The position numbers and the translations under genes are program-made. This document shows positions 22,384 through 35,003 of a stretch of 64,000 nt of DNA, one piece after another. The first letter of the stretch is position 1. Every line of letters begins with the position of its first letter. The notes under the pieces are model-generated. The model worked only from the letters and a program-made list of their open reading frames with translations, made no database searches and was not told where the DNA came from. The DNA comes from Phycomyces nitens (lineage: Eukaryota > Mucoromycota > Mucoromycetes > Mucorales > Phycomycetaceae): contig JAHRBC010000007.1 of NCBI GenBank assembly GCA_022702545.1, positions 3,472,001-3,536,000 on the forward strand, written 5' to 3'.

Positions 22384-24272
22384 ATGGCATTGAATCACGA
22401 AAAGACTCTGCTTGATTCAAGTATAGTCCACACTGGAGCTTCTCTTGGGGACATATCCAAGAGACAGTCCATCACATCCATCGAGACCCCCTCGATCGAA
22501 TCAACCGGGTCAATTGATGATGAAAAGCCCGTTATTGAGCCACATATGGGCCTCCTTAGTAGTGTGAACATGGTAAGAATTCTAATAGTGTTTTATATCC
22601 AGGAATATTTATCTGTGTTTGACAATCCTGGGAAAAACTGATTCATGTCGCACGAAACACTCGACTTCCAGACTTAATGTGATTTTTTTTTATTTGAACT
22701 AGATTGTTGGTCTTATTATTGGAAGTGGTATCTTTGCCTCTCCTGGACCAGTCACCCTCAAGGTTCACTCTGTTGGCCCTTCGTTGATCGTATGGGCAAT
22801 CGGTGGCTTTCTTAGTTATATTGGAGCATTGTGCTATGCAGAACTTGGAACCATGATAACAAAGTCTGGTGGAGAATACCAATACCTTAGAAGCTCAATG
22901 GGTCTCTGCATGGGGCTAACATTCACCTGGAGTAACTTGATCCTGACAAATCCAATCGGCACGGCTTCCATTGCTACCGTATTCTCGCAGTATATTCTAC
23001 AGATGGCCTATTTCGATAAAGAAAACCCAACTGGCGAGGGATTGGTTTTCCCAGAAGCCGCAACAAAACTGGTAACTATCGGTTGTATCTGGGTCGTTGT
23101 TGTCTTGAATGCCGTAGCCCGTAAAGCAAGTGCCTATGTATCCAACATCTTTACCTTGGCAAAACTTATTGCCCTGTTGATGATCATTATTATCGGTTGG
23201 GTCTGGCTTGGAAAAGGACACGTCTCCAATTTTGAAAATGCATTTGAAGGAAGCTCAACCAATGCATTGGATTATGGCACTGCAATGTACATGGCTCTCT
23301 TTTCTTATAATGGCTGGGTAAGTTTTATGCGATGTACACGTCTGTTGCTTAACATGAATGTAAATAGAACAACCTAAACTATGGTATCAGTGAAGTCAAG
23401 AATCCTAAGCGCGTTCTTCCCCTTGCCATCACTATCTCTTGTATACTTGTGACCAGTGTCTATGTTCTGGCAAACATTGCTTACTTTGCTACCCTGCCTA
23501 TTTCTGTTGTATCGACCTCCTCCACCGTAGCCATGCAGCTTGGTTTGGAGACAATGGGTGTTGCTGGTGGATACTTTTTTGCATTGATGGTTGTGCTTTC
23601 TACCTTTGGCGCTGTCAATGGCAATATGTGGGCATCTTCGCGCTTGGTCGTTGCCTCTGCAGAAGAAGACAATGTGTTTATGCCCAGATTCTTTGCTCAC
23701 ATTGACAAGAAGCGCGGTACACCAATTCGTGCCTCCATCTTGGTTGGCATCATTAGTACTATATGGTGTATACCTGGTAACTTTACCTACCTCGCAAAGA
23801 TGTACAGTTTTACAGGATGGCTGTTTTATGGGTTTTCGGTTATTGGCCTGATCATCATGCGCTTCAAAAAGCCCACCAAGGATCTCAATCGTCCTTTCAA
23901 GGTAAGATGGATAACAAAGGCTTTCAAAAACTGAAATCTGACCAACATTTCTTATTGAAGATCTGGCTCCCTCTGGCTATATTTTTTGTTATCGTCGACT
24001 GTTACCTGGTAGTTGCCCCTCTGATTGATGCTGGTTCTGAAGGTGTCTATCAGTACATCATTTGTATTGTCGTTGGCCTGTTGGCTATTCCTATTTGGTT
24101 TGTGCGTGTCCGTAAGCCTCAGCTTGGACGTATGCTGTTTGGTTGGATTCCTGGATATCAAGATGCAGGAATCTTGGCCAAGAAGGAAGCTCAACTGGCC
24201 AGAGACCGGAGGAGGTTAGAGAGGGATCAAGTAACAGAGACACAGGTTGAGCCTGATAGTGAAAAGTACTGA
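22384..24272 (+). CDS. LAT-type (SLC7-like) amino-acid permease
   Basis: Four exons (22384-22572, 22703-23317, 23368-23901, 23961-24272) give 549 aa. A hydrophilic N-terminus of about 55 residues precedes twelve predicted membrane spans. TM1 carries IVGLIIGSGIFASPG, the unwound substrate-binding helix with the GSGIF signature of L-type transporters. The segment SYNGWNNLNYGISEVKNPKR is the well-kept TM6 to loop block, with a Trp-Asn-Asn motif. By family it moves neutral or large amino acids across the plasma membrane or an internal membrane; the substrate cannot be fixed from sequence. The charged C-terminus (KKEAQLARDRRRLERD) suits a cytosolic tail. All introns are GT-AG. An APC-type methionine permease is a less likely alternative. 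Confidence 0.85.
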
Positions 24273-24294
24273 GTACACACAGCTTTGATCCCAC

Positions 24295-24330
<36 letters not shown>

Positions 24331-24643
24331 CACCATCATATGTATTTATTTGTTTTTCATGTCTTATCGTATTAATATTGCCTATGCACAGCCGTAGAGT
24401 AGTCCAATTACTCTTCAGACTATACATATATCATTATTATCTATACATTCCACTGTTGCCATTATTAATCAAATGTCGTGCTTTAAAGGCACATAATTGT
24501 TTTGTCGGATGAATATTCTACCTGCCTATTTCCTAATACAAATTCCTTGTCCATTTTGTCCTATCGTTCAATCATCTTTTACAAGTAATGTCAGCCTCTA
24601 TTACTTCTTTAGGACCTTGAACCTTGTATTTATTTTCTCTGGA
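24273..24643. other. tandem intergenic region with (TTA)n repeat
   Basis: It lies between two plus-strand genes. A TTA trinucleotide run spans about 24297-24331, followed by CT-rich DNA that should contain the MTC6 promoter. A reading frame upstream of the MTC6 Met is open from 24497 but has no signal-peptide start, so I treat it as leader. Confidence 0.6.
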
Positions 24644-26435
24644 ATGAAATTCCTCGGCGTATTATCCTCATTGATCTTTTTTCTGGCCTGGTCATCTAAT
24701 GCCCTGTCTGTCGACCCGATCAATGACATTCATCAATTGAATGTACATGAAATTAAGGATTCATTGAGATTACAGCGAGACATTAGCTGCAATGTCACCA
24801 TTAATCACTATCTCTGGCCGACCATCAACCTCACCTCTTCTTATTTCGGCACCAATTTCTCCAGAACCCAACTGGATAGCGTCGATACGCTGCTCTCACT
24901 AGGCTACATGCGACTAGAGCTCGATATATATTGGGAACCTGCCTTTGAGATATGGCAGCTCTGTCCAGTCGATCTTGTGGACAAGAATTCTGCAGAAGAT
25001 CAAATAATAGACCGGTTTATATGTACAACTAACAGCCTAGAAATACTTCTGGGGTCTATAAGCCGATATCTGACCTCTACCCAGATCTCAAACGAACCCC
25101 TCAAGACCAATTTGGTGATGCTGATATTACATGTCCATGGCAGCGAAAATCAATCCCACCCACTTGAATTGCTGTCTGATAACATTGCAAAGGCCATTGT
25201 GCCTTCAGCTGTCTATACTTCTCGAATATACACCCCAAATGATTATGCCTATGATCAGAAAAACGAACTTGATAACTCGACACAGTGGCCACAGTGGATT
25301 AGATTGGTTGAACGTCGGTTTCAGCTCTTGACTGGATTCGGAAATCAGTCAGCCAAATCTAATGATAACAATAAAACGGTCTACAACGAGGGCATAATAT
25401 TTGGTGCTGGTACCTTTGGAAACCCTGTATATTTAGATGACAGCGCATTTTCTCGGGATACGTGTTACAAAACCCTCGAGAGCCCTTTGAGCGAGCCACC
25501 TTCATGGTCTGTGGTCGGCAAAACCAACCAATCCCTAAGTGCAGACGAAATCTCACAAGTTGTAAGATGTTGAGGAGAATAAGCCTAGAATCTTAATTTT
25601 ATTCTAGATACATTGTGGCAAATCTCCAGTATTTGATGCCAGTGTCTCGGGCACAGATTATAAAGATCTTTTGGAGAATACCATTGAGAATATGCTCTGG
25701 ACCTGGGATGAAGGACAGCCACCTAAAGATAATAAGGTGACCTGTGCTGTCATGCAACGATCAAATGGGCGATGGCGTGTGTCAGACTGCACAGAAGAAT
25801 TCAATATAGCTTGTCGCCACAAAGAGGAGCCTGGAAAGGTAAGGGTCCATGGCTAATCTGGAGGACATTCTTGCTGATTTTGTGTTGTGATTGCACAGTG
25901 GATCATTTCTAATGCAACAGCTACATACGAAGAAGCCTTTTTGGTCTGCCCAGATGATTATTTCTTTGATACTCCCCGTACACCTTGGCAAAATCAGCAA
26001 TTGCTTAATTCTCTTCAAGGACGTACCGATCTATTTGATAAAGACTCCCTCGAGGACAGTGTGGTGTGGATCAATCTGAATTCAGTCATAAGTGTACAGT
26101 GCTGGGTAATTGGTCGATCAACTTTATGCTGGTGGTTAAACAAGGCAAGTGAAACCACAGGGTCCAAGGCACTGTGGATCGAGAGTGCATTCTTTGTTGT
26201 AATATTAAGTCAAAATGAGGTTTGATAGGACACGGAAGAATTCATTGGATTGATAAAGACATCTGCTGTTTCAGGTGTTATAGTACTGATCCTTTTTGGG
26301 TTCTTTACATGGGTCAAATGTGCAAGGCTATGGAGGCTTCGTAGATCAAACCAGCGAAAGAGAATTGCTCAGCGCATGCTTGCAAGACGAGATTATGTAA
26401 CAGTTCCGGTAAGAAATATACCCAATAAGAAATAG
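24644..26435 (+). CDS. MTC6: MTC6-like secretory-pathway membrane protein
   Basis: Exons 24644-25561, 25608-25838, 25899-26144 and 26229-26435 give 533 aa. A signal peptide (MKFLGVLSSLIFFLAWSSNA) is followed by a lumenal domain with many N-glycosylation sites. The family line LSLGYMRLELDIYWEP near residue 86 and the Cys-rich lectin-like part (MLWTWDEGQPP, GRWRVSDCTEEF, VCPDDYFFDTPRT, VQCWV) match fungal MTC6 (maintenance of telomere capping 6). One membrane span (SGVIVLILFGFFTWV) and a basic tail follow. The molecular activity of MTC6 is not known. Intron 3 needs a GC donor (AAG|GCAAGT) to reach the membrane span in frame. An optional last intron (GTAAGA at 26409) would end the protein at TGA 26486-26488 instead. 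Confidence 0.82.
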
Positions 26436-26787
26436 GGATGGAATACTCAATTGGTTTTTTTTGTATGCTTATATTATTTTAGGCTTGAAAGCCCAATAGA
26501 AAAGAATAGTATTAAATATTGGTAAATGATATGTAACAGACCCCTTTAAAGGTCTTCTTTAGAAATAGATAAAGTTCTCGTGTCGACCTCGAGTCCAGCT
26601 TTCTTTGGGTGATTTTTTCTGTTTAGAAAAGGCAAGAAACCAAATAGACAGCTGAAAAAAGAAGGCTGTGGTGGAGGTATGAAGCGTCCAGACTGTTGGG
26701 ATGTAGGTTGACTGAGGTGATTTGACAAGGCAATACAGAAATGAGATCCAATCTGTCAATAATTGAATCTGGCATGAGTAGACTGAT
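26436..26787. other. convergent 3' region
   Basis: It lies between MTC6 and the hexokinase gene. An in-frame extension of hexokinase exon 4 through an optional intron (GTAAAT at 26791) is possible but gives no family-like sequence, so I see only UTR here. Confidence 0.5.
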
Positions 26788-28339
26788 TTACCTTGGCTGA
26801 TACAGCATTGCTATAAGAGCACCTCCGATGCTTCCACCTTCTGTTGCTAGTGATATCTGTAATCTATTGCTAATAGAGGGACCAAACCAGTCAATTAAGC
26901 TTTTTTGAATACGTTCTGGCATTTGAGGATAAAATTCAAAGACTGAACCATTGACACCAATCACAATAGGCTCTGTTTCGGACAAGGTGTCCTTTTGCTG
27001 CTCAAGTAAAGAAGCCATGGCGCCACCAGCAAGACGGGCAGCACGATCCGAGATGATCTGTGCTACCTGTATTAATAGCGATAAATCGGTGGGTGACAAT
27101 TGGTATTCATTTTCAAAGGACAATATAGATTCCACAGCAGGTTTCTGTGCTTCCCATTGAGAGGCAGCATTACTATTATAGATGGGGTTTTAAGATATGA
27201 TCAAAGGTGATGAATTGTACCTCTCTAGAATGCTGACAGAAGCAGAAGGAAAACCCCAGGCATTTCTGAACTGATCTGGGATGTTGCCTTGGAAGAGGTC
27301 TCCAGAAGCGATCAATTCCATCGAGGCTAGTCTGGTAAGTTCGCCCAGATAGGCGCCAGACATCATCTTTTCGTAAAGCTGGAATTTTGGCTGAGAGTGG
27401 GTGGCGTCCAAGGCACGGTCAAATCGGTTTAAGGGGAGGTAGGCCTCGTTGCCAAATATGTCAATCTCTGTATTTATCAACATTTCTACGTCTGGCCCTA
27501 GTCCATGGCCTTTTAGCTTTTGGATCCGTGAGACTTTCTCGGGATAGGCTGCATTGACTCCAGTGCCATAAATGAACCCAATTTTGGCTTGTGGATGGGT
27601 ATATGCATGTGCTACCAGAGTTCCCACCGTGTCATTCAAGATTGCGGTGACCGTCACATCGATAGCCTGTCGTTATCAGACCTAGTCAGCCAACTATTAT
27701 TGAAAATGGAGTGTATAGCTTGCCTTGCGCTTAAAGGCCTCTTGAAAGAGCTCATTTAGATCTCTGCCGTCGATGCCCTTGAGATCAAAGCCCTTTCCCA
27801 TGCGAAGGATCTTTCCAGTTGATATGCCAGTCTGACTAAGGTTATTATAGATAATAGATTGGTTAGAATGGTTTGTTTTGCGGATAAGGATAGTCGGCTG
27901 TCTACAGATAGACCCTAGCATACTCTATAGGAAAACTCCAGCAAACTCCCATCGAAAGAGACTCGTGTGTGTTGATTTTGGACAGTAATTCGCAAACTGC
28001 TTCTACAATCCAATCGAAAAACGCATCTGATGTTCCGGTGCGGAGTGGGTCGGCCATAGGAATAGCCCGGCGTACTTCGGTGACCTTGACTTGGCCTTGG
28101 CCGAGTAAATGAACTGCCGAGACTCGCAGGGTGCTTCCTCCTAGGTCCAATGCCAGAAAAGTGCCCTGCTCTTTGCCGGTGGGCATACGAGTAACATAGG
28201 ATGGGATCATGGTGGCAATTTCTGTAGAGGATGTAGTGAGGCCCATATCATATTCTTCTTGGAAGCCTTTGACAAGGGCGGCGAATTGGGTGGAAGATAG
28301 CTCAAACGCTTCACGAATAGAGTCAAGCGGATCGAGCAT
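26788..28339 (-). CDS. divergent hexokinase
   Basis: Four exons (28339-27924, 27835-27724, 27666-27221, 27172-26788) give 452 aa. Hexokinase blocks in order: LALDLGGSTLRVS at 62-74 (phosphate loop), VCWSFPIDQTG, MGKGFDLKGIDG, AILNDTVGTL with the likely catalytic Asp at 188, YGTGVNAAY, YEKMMSGAYLGEL and GVNGSVFEFYP. The protein should phosphorylate a hexose with ATP in the cytosol. Some usual residues differ: GGTN becomes GGST, TKGF becomes GKGF and the CEWG segment reads TEIDIFGNE. It may therefore prefer another sugar or act as a sensor; this is inference. The second intron has a GC donor (AAG|GCAAGC) with no GT nearby that keeps frame. It is divergent to the P4-ATPase gene, 2 kb away. Confidence 0.85.
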
Positions 28340-30419
28340 TGGGGGAGAATAGAAAATAAGAGGAAAGAGATGATAGCAATATTACTGTGCCTTGGATATT
28401 TAACGGTGTGGCGAGACTAGATATGGCCAGGCGTGTGGAATAAAGGGTAATGTTAAGCAGGGTCGCTGATTTGTCAGACCAGGACTCTAGGTGTGCAACA
28501 CAAGTCCCACACACTTTCTCCCTGAGACCCTGAAGAGAGCCTGGTAGACCAATAACAGGCCGATGGGTTCATCAGAACTATATGATGACCGAGCGGGGTC
28601 CTTTTTATTTATAACTTTGTGTATGAGAAATTACGAGAATTGAAATACACCATGTGCATCATATAAACATACTATAATTCAAGAGGTGATTATGTAACTA
28701 AACGAAAGGGACTATAGGGACGGGATGGCCAGCACCACTCTTTATCTTTTTGATAAATAAAATATGATCGAGGGATTTTGATTTTGATTGCCAATTGTCT
28801 TTATTTTGTCCTTTATTGAATGAGTTCTTGAGGATGCTCAATTGATTAAGGAGTGCTTGACAGTCTAGAGATAGAGAAAGATGTAAAGATAAGTAAATAG
28901 GAAACGCAAATAACCCAAGACAAAGTGGGTACGATTTACTAGACTAGATCAGCTAGAGTTCGTGTATCGTTGGTCATGTCCTACCTTGACGTGAAGTTCC
29001 AGGGTCGCATCCTCATTACACGCAATCAGACCCTTGGGGTGCGTCTAAAGGGCCAAGTACATGTGGTCAACATCTTTTGCACATTTTACTAGCGTAATTG
29101 CCTGACCAAAAGGTACGATTTAATTCACCTGCCAATCAACTCTTATTTTGTGAGTGCCTTGAGGACACCTGTTATTATCACCATTATTCTCGAGGGTCCA
29201 TTGGTTCTCAAGCATTGGAGTGAGTTGTAGATTGGATACTAGTATACCCGTCAAGGCCAGTCTGGAGACATTTGCAGTGCGTCCACCAAAGCACTAGCAA
29301 GAGTTCCAACTGTTTACACGTGTGGGGGATATTGGGGAAGAACCTGGCCCAAAGGTAATCTGCCCATCGGGTCCAATCCCTCTCAAGAACAGTTCTAATC
29401 CACACGCCTGATTGCTGCCTCATACCGGCCACATTCTCTGTCCAGGCTGGGGGACCATTTCCATTCAATGTACATAAGCAACTATTTCCACATAAAGGAG
29501 CGGTAGGATTCGGGATGATTAGCCAAAAAGTCCCACATATTCAAAGCTTAACTCGCCATTTTTATAAAACTTCAACCTTTTATTACACTGACCGGAGATG
29601 GTTCTGTAAGACACGGCACAAATGGTGGTTTGGCAGTTGGCTTGGACTAGACAATACTATATACATATATATATATATATGCAAGCCAAACTGGATCATT
29701 GGCAAGTTGTCTGTCTAGTCTTCTACGGCCTCTGTGTCTTGTCAGAGACCAAGTCTCATTAGAACTGGTGTGATAAAGAAGATAAATTCATAAGAACATT
29801 TTAGATTTATTTAATCAAATGTACCAAATGACCTCTTGGCCCGGTTCAATATTATACCTGCCATCTGAGGATTGCCTTGGCATTGCCGGAAAGTCCCCAG
29901 GCACATAACCCTTAAAAATAATAATCCAATCTGCCTACATTTGCTGCCAGAGTAGGAGCCAATCCGAACTCCTGGGTTAGTTTAACTATCCAGGCCACTG
30001 TCTGCAAAGCGCTTCTCTTTAAATTAATAAGGAAAGAAAGGGGGGGGGGGGGGGGAACTGATCACACAGACTGACTGCAGAGCAACACTTCTGAGAATTC
30101 ATGTTCTTATCGGTCAATGGGCATCTGGATTCTTTTTGACAACACTCCGAGTATTCATACAAGTCTTGCATTGACCACAATTCCCATTGACAGTTGCAAT
30201 TCGTTTTATTATATACGTGAATTTGTTTGGATCAAGCATTAACAATACAAGCTAGTCGTTCCAACAAGCAGTGAGCCTGGAATTTCCATTTTACCCAAGA
30301 TCCCTTGGCCTTCCACCCCCCTTATTTGTGCTCTTACTCTATTCATCCCTTTCATCTCTTTCTTTTCTCACAAACACTCACATCGCTTGTATTCCAAAGG
30401 CTCATTGAGCCACCTTGTA
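28340..30419. other. long divergent intergenic region
   Basis: About 2.1 kb between the hexokinase (minus) and P4-ATPase (plus) genes. It should hold both promoters. A run of 16 G lies at 30040-30055 and CT-rich DNA at about 30335-30372 precedes the ATPase start. Two short open frames (29208-29468 minus, 29515-29718 plus) show no coding signal. I see no RNA gene. Confidence 0.55.
30040..30055 (+). repeat. poly-G tract, 16 G
   Basis: An uninterrupted run of 16 G sits about 365 bases upstream of the P4-ATPase start, in otherwise AT-rich DNA. Confidence 0.9.
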
Positions 30420-33400
30420 ATGTCCAACCAGAAAATCAAAGACTCTGCCTATGGTCATCCTCAGCATGGTAGATCATTGCTCATCACAAACGCGTGCTTT
30501 ATATGTCCATAGTAACCATATCTTTTCCTAAAGCTAGTCGTCTGTCTGTCATCGAAGCCATAGAATCGTCTCGGTTCCTTATTCCATCAACACAGCCAGT
30601 AATGTCAGCATATTCATTATCTACAATGAATTCTCAATCACCAAATAATGATTCAACCGAGATGCTTGATCCTCCTCAAGCTATCAAAGAGCCATCAAAT
30701 CAACCATCATTTGTTCATCCAGATCTTGCGCAACCATCAAAACAAATCATGTTTGGCTGGCAGTTTTGGAAATCAAAGTTGCCACTTGATACCCCGCGCT
30801 TGATCTATTTGCACCAGCCAGAACTCAACCACAGCCGGTTTGTCGACAATAAGGTCTCGACAGCCAAGTATAATCTCTTGACATTCTTACCAAAGTTCCT
30901 TGCGGTCGAGTTTAGCAAGTCTGCAAACATGTTCTTTCTATTTATCTCCGGGATCCAAGTATACACTCAATAGGGCTTGTTTTATCGAACCAATTCTCAC
31001 CACCTCAAAGCAAATTCCAGATATCTCGCCTACATCACGCTACACTACTCTAGTCCCACTTGTAATTGTTCTGCTCATTACGGCCATAAAAGAATTGATT
31101 GAAGACTATGTAAGAGATCATTGACCAGTATAGGAATCTGCAACTAAAAAAAGCAAGCTTATTTTGTGTGTGTATGCGTGGATAAAAAGGGGGTCCATCG
31201 TTCGGATGATCAGCTTAATGCAAGGTCTTGTAAATTACTAGAAGGACAGCAGTTTGTAGAGAAAAGCTGGAAGGATGTCAAGGTCGGTGATATTTGTAGA
31301 ATAGAAAGTTCAGAGTTCTTTCCGGCAGATCTGGTTTTGCTCAGTAGCTCAGAACCCGAGGGATTGTGTTATATTGAAACAAGCAACTTGGACGGGCAAG
31401 TTAGATTGGAAACTCAAAAAGTTGTTCTGACACTCTAATGAAATCTAGTGAAGTCAATTTCAAGATTAAACAAGCTCTTCCTGAAACAGCGTGGTGTGTT
31501 TCTCCTGTAAAGGTATCCCGGCTCCAGGGCATGGTTCAGTCTGAGCAGCCCAATGACAGACTCTACAATTATGATGGAACCCTATATCTGAATCCTTTGA
31601 CTGGGTCAGGACAGCCAAAGCAGTATCCTCTTGATCCCAGCAGGATCTTGCTTCGGGGAGCACAACTGCGTAATACTAGCTGGGTATATGGGCTGGTAAT
31701 ATTCACTGGCCATGAAACAAAACTGATGCTGAACTCAAGGTAATATACTATAAACCAGGATGCCAAACAAAAATTATATCTATAAAAAGGCTCAACAAAA
31801 TAATTGAAACTCTTAGCAAGAAGCCAACAAAGGCCTCCAATGTAACACACATTACCAATCGAAATATCCTCTATCTATTTGTCCTATTGGTACTCATGAG
31901 CATATTCTGTTCAGTCGGAAACTTGGCTATTACGGTAATTAGTGCCAAGTTTAAGGGTTACTGGCTTTAACAAAAAGGAGGTCTTTTTTCTTTCTTGTTG
32001 TCTCTGCAGATGCGAGACGGAATCCAATTAAGTTATTTGCTGCAACCCACAACTGAAAGAGCACGCGAATTCGGATTCAATATATTGACGTTTATGATTC
32101 TCTTCAACAGCTTCATACCCATCAGGTAAGGTGCAGGCTATAGTATTATGATTATGATTATTATCAATTTCATCTTTTGATCCACGCGGGGGGGTTTTTT
32201 TTTAAGCTTGATGGTGACTATGGAGATAGTCAAGTTTGTGCAGTCGACTATGATTGATAATGATCTGGATATCTACCATGCAAAAACAAATACACCAGCA
32301 GTCGCACGCAGCAGTAGTCTGATAGAAGAGCTTGGTCAGATTGAATATATATTCTCTGACAAGACTGGCACATTAACATGCAACGAAATGGAATTTCGCG
32401 AGTGCTCTATTGCCGGCCTATCGTATACATCTCATGCAAATCCTGATCGACAGCCTCAGTCAGAGTACGATAGTACCGGCCAATATGCCTTTGATCGGTT
32501 AGAATATCACAAAGCCAATTCAGCCTATGGTCCAATTATCGATTCCTTCCTAACCTCCTTAATGACGTGTCATACTGTCATACCGGAACGAAAAGAGGGA
32601 CATGAAAAAGTAGTGTATCAGGCATCTTCACCCGATGAAGGTGCTCTAGTCCAAGGAGCCAGTACAGTGTTTGGATACACATTCTATGCTCGTAGACCAC
32701 ATGCAATCCACTGCGAAATCAAAGGTGTCGACAAAAAGTTTGAGGTTTTGAATGTGTGTGAATTCAATTCTACTCGAAAACGCATGTCAGTTGTTCTCAA
32801 GGATCCTAAAGGGAAGATTGTTCTATATTGCAAGGGTGCTGATTCTGTTATACTGCAACGACTGGCCCAAGATACACCTTTTGTGGAATCCACTCTGAGC
32901 CATCTAGATGTAAATAGTCCCTAAAATACAGATCTAAAGACACATTTTAATTTTTATATTCTAGACATTTGCGTCAGAAGGTCTGCGCACCTTGTGCTAT
33001 GCTATGCGTGAAATTCCTATAGACGAGTACACTAAATGGGCAGAGATGTACGATAAGGCGGCAACTACCCTGATAGATCGTGCAGACGCTCTTGATAAAG
33101 TGGCTGAACTAATTGAACAGAATATGCAGCTCTTGGGTGCAACTGCCATTGAAGACAAGTTGCAGGATGGGGTACCAGACACAATACACACCCTTCAAGA
33201 GGCTGGAATCAAAATATGGGTGCTCACAGGAGACCGGCAGGAAACAGCAATAAATATTGGCTACAGCTGTAAACTATTACATGAAGACATGGATGTTGTT
33301 GTGTGTACAGCCGAAGATCATACAGCAACCAAAGAATTCTTACAGAAAAAACTCCAGGATATTATTGAGCAAAACGATGGCCAGGTAAGGTATTTTCTTA

Positions 33401-35003
33401 ATTTGGCTTTCTTGTTATGTTTTGCTTAGACGACTATTGGTATGCTGATATTGTATCCATACTGGTTAATTCAGCCTTTTGCATTTGTTATTGAAGGCAA
33501 GGCATTGACATTTGCGCTTGAAAAAGATAACGAACGGTTATTCTATGACCTGGCAATTCGGTGCAAAGCGGTCATATGTTGCCGTGTCTCTCCACTTCAG
33601 AAAGCATTGGTTGTAAAGGTTGTCAAGCGTTACTCTAAATCTATCTTACTAGCAATTGGAGATGGTGCAAACGACGTGTCTATGATCCAGGCTGCTCATG
33701 TTGGTGTGGGAATCAGTGGCATGGAAGGACTTCAAGCTGCCCGGAGCGCGGACTTTTCCATATCTCAGTTTAGGTTTCTCAAGAAACTGTTGCTAGTCCA
33801 TGGTGCGTGGGCCTACCAGAGATTGAGCAAGATGATCTTTTATTATTTTTACAAGAATGTAGCCTTGTATTTAACACAGTTTTGGGTGAGTGTACCATAC
33901 ATAAAGAATGAGCCTTCAAAGTAAGGGTATATTATGACAAAGTAACCAAATCATGTTTCTTTTGTAGTATGCCATCTTTAATGGATTCTCTGGGCAGACT
34001 TTATACGAATCGTGGACAATGTCGTGTTTTAATGTGATATTTACCATTTTACCACCCATGGTTATTGGTATATTTGATCAATTTGCATCAGCACGATTAC
34101 TTGACAAGTATCCACAAATGTACCTCTTGGGACAACAAAACGAATTCTTTAATCAGAAAAGATTCTGGGGTTGGATCATGAATGCCGCATACCATTCAGC
34201 AGTAAGGCTTATGATATATATATGGCCATGAGTGGATGATACTAATTAGGTCCATCATAGATCTTATTCTTTGTAGGAATGATTGCCTTTGAAGATGATG
34301 CTGTATTTGAGAATGGTTGGACAGGAGGTCAATGGTGGGTTGGAACTACCATCTTTAGTGCAACGCTGGCTACTATTCTATGGAAAGCAGCTTTGATTAC
34401 AGAGTAAGCGATTTTTTTTAAAAAATAATTATAATAATTCAATAGTGGATTATCAAACAGTTTGGTTTCCAAACAATCTAATATGATTAATAGTATTTGG
34501 ACAAAGTATACAATCATTGCAATCCCGGGATCAATGCTTATCTGGTTTCTGTTTCTGCCATTTGTGTCTTATGTGGGGCCAAATTTACCTTGGACAATAT
34601 TTACCGAGTACCAAGGGATTGTTCCGTTATTATATGGAAATCTGAATTACTGGCTATTTTTCTTTCTTATCCCGTTGGTTTGTATCCTTCGTGATTACCT
34701 ATGGAAATAGTGAGTGACAATTATCTTGCTACTCCTCATACGACACATTTTACTAAATATGTACGTTACTATAGCTACAAACGCATGTATAGACCTGAAA
34801 GCTATCATTGTATTCAAGAGATTCAAAAACTTAATTTGCCCGATTATCGACCACGCATGGACCGATTCCGCCAGGCTGTAAATAAGGTCCGTCGGATCCA
34901 ACGCTTAAAGCAGCCTCGAGGTTATGCCTTTTCACAAAACGATACTGATCAGTCCAAGCTTATTCGGATGTATGACACCACACAGCAGAAACCTGCTGGT
35001 TAA
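30420..35003 (+). CDS. DRS2: P4-type phospholipid-transporting ATPase (DRS2/ATP8A type)
   Basis: Fourteen exons give 1226 aa: 30420-30468, 30513-30958, 31011-31109, 31190-31395, 31449-31739, 31817-31934, 32010-32125, 32207-32909, 32965-33384, 33475-33885, 33968-34201, 34261-34403, 34494-34709, 34775-35003. Flippase marks are [32 protein letters not shown] (the DGET-like loop), [10 protein letters not shown] in TM4, the phosphorylation site FSDKTGTLT with Asp near 493, [10 protein letters not shown] and [13 protein letters not shown] after the last span. [16 protein letters not shown] is DRS2-like. The protein flips aminophospholipids to the cytosolic leaflet of Golgi or endosome membranes with a Cdc50 partner. 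The intron after exon 4 has a GC donor (GACGG|GCAAGT). Exon 1 is inferred from a frame-keeping 44-nt intron; a start at 30494 is the alternative. Confidence 0.9.

Noticed and set aside
29208..29718. Two short frames between the hexokinase and P4-ATPase genes
   Set aside because: There is no family similarity and no splice-consistent extension, and lengths are within chance expectation.
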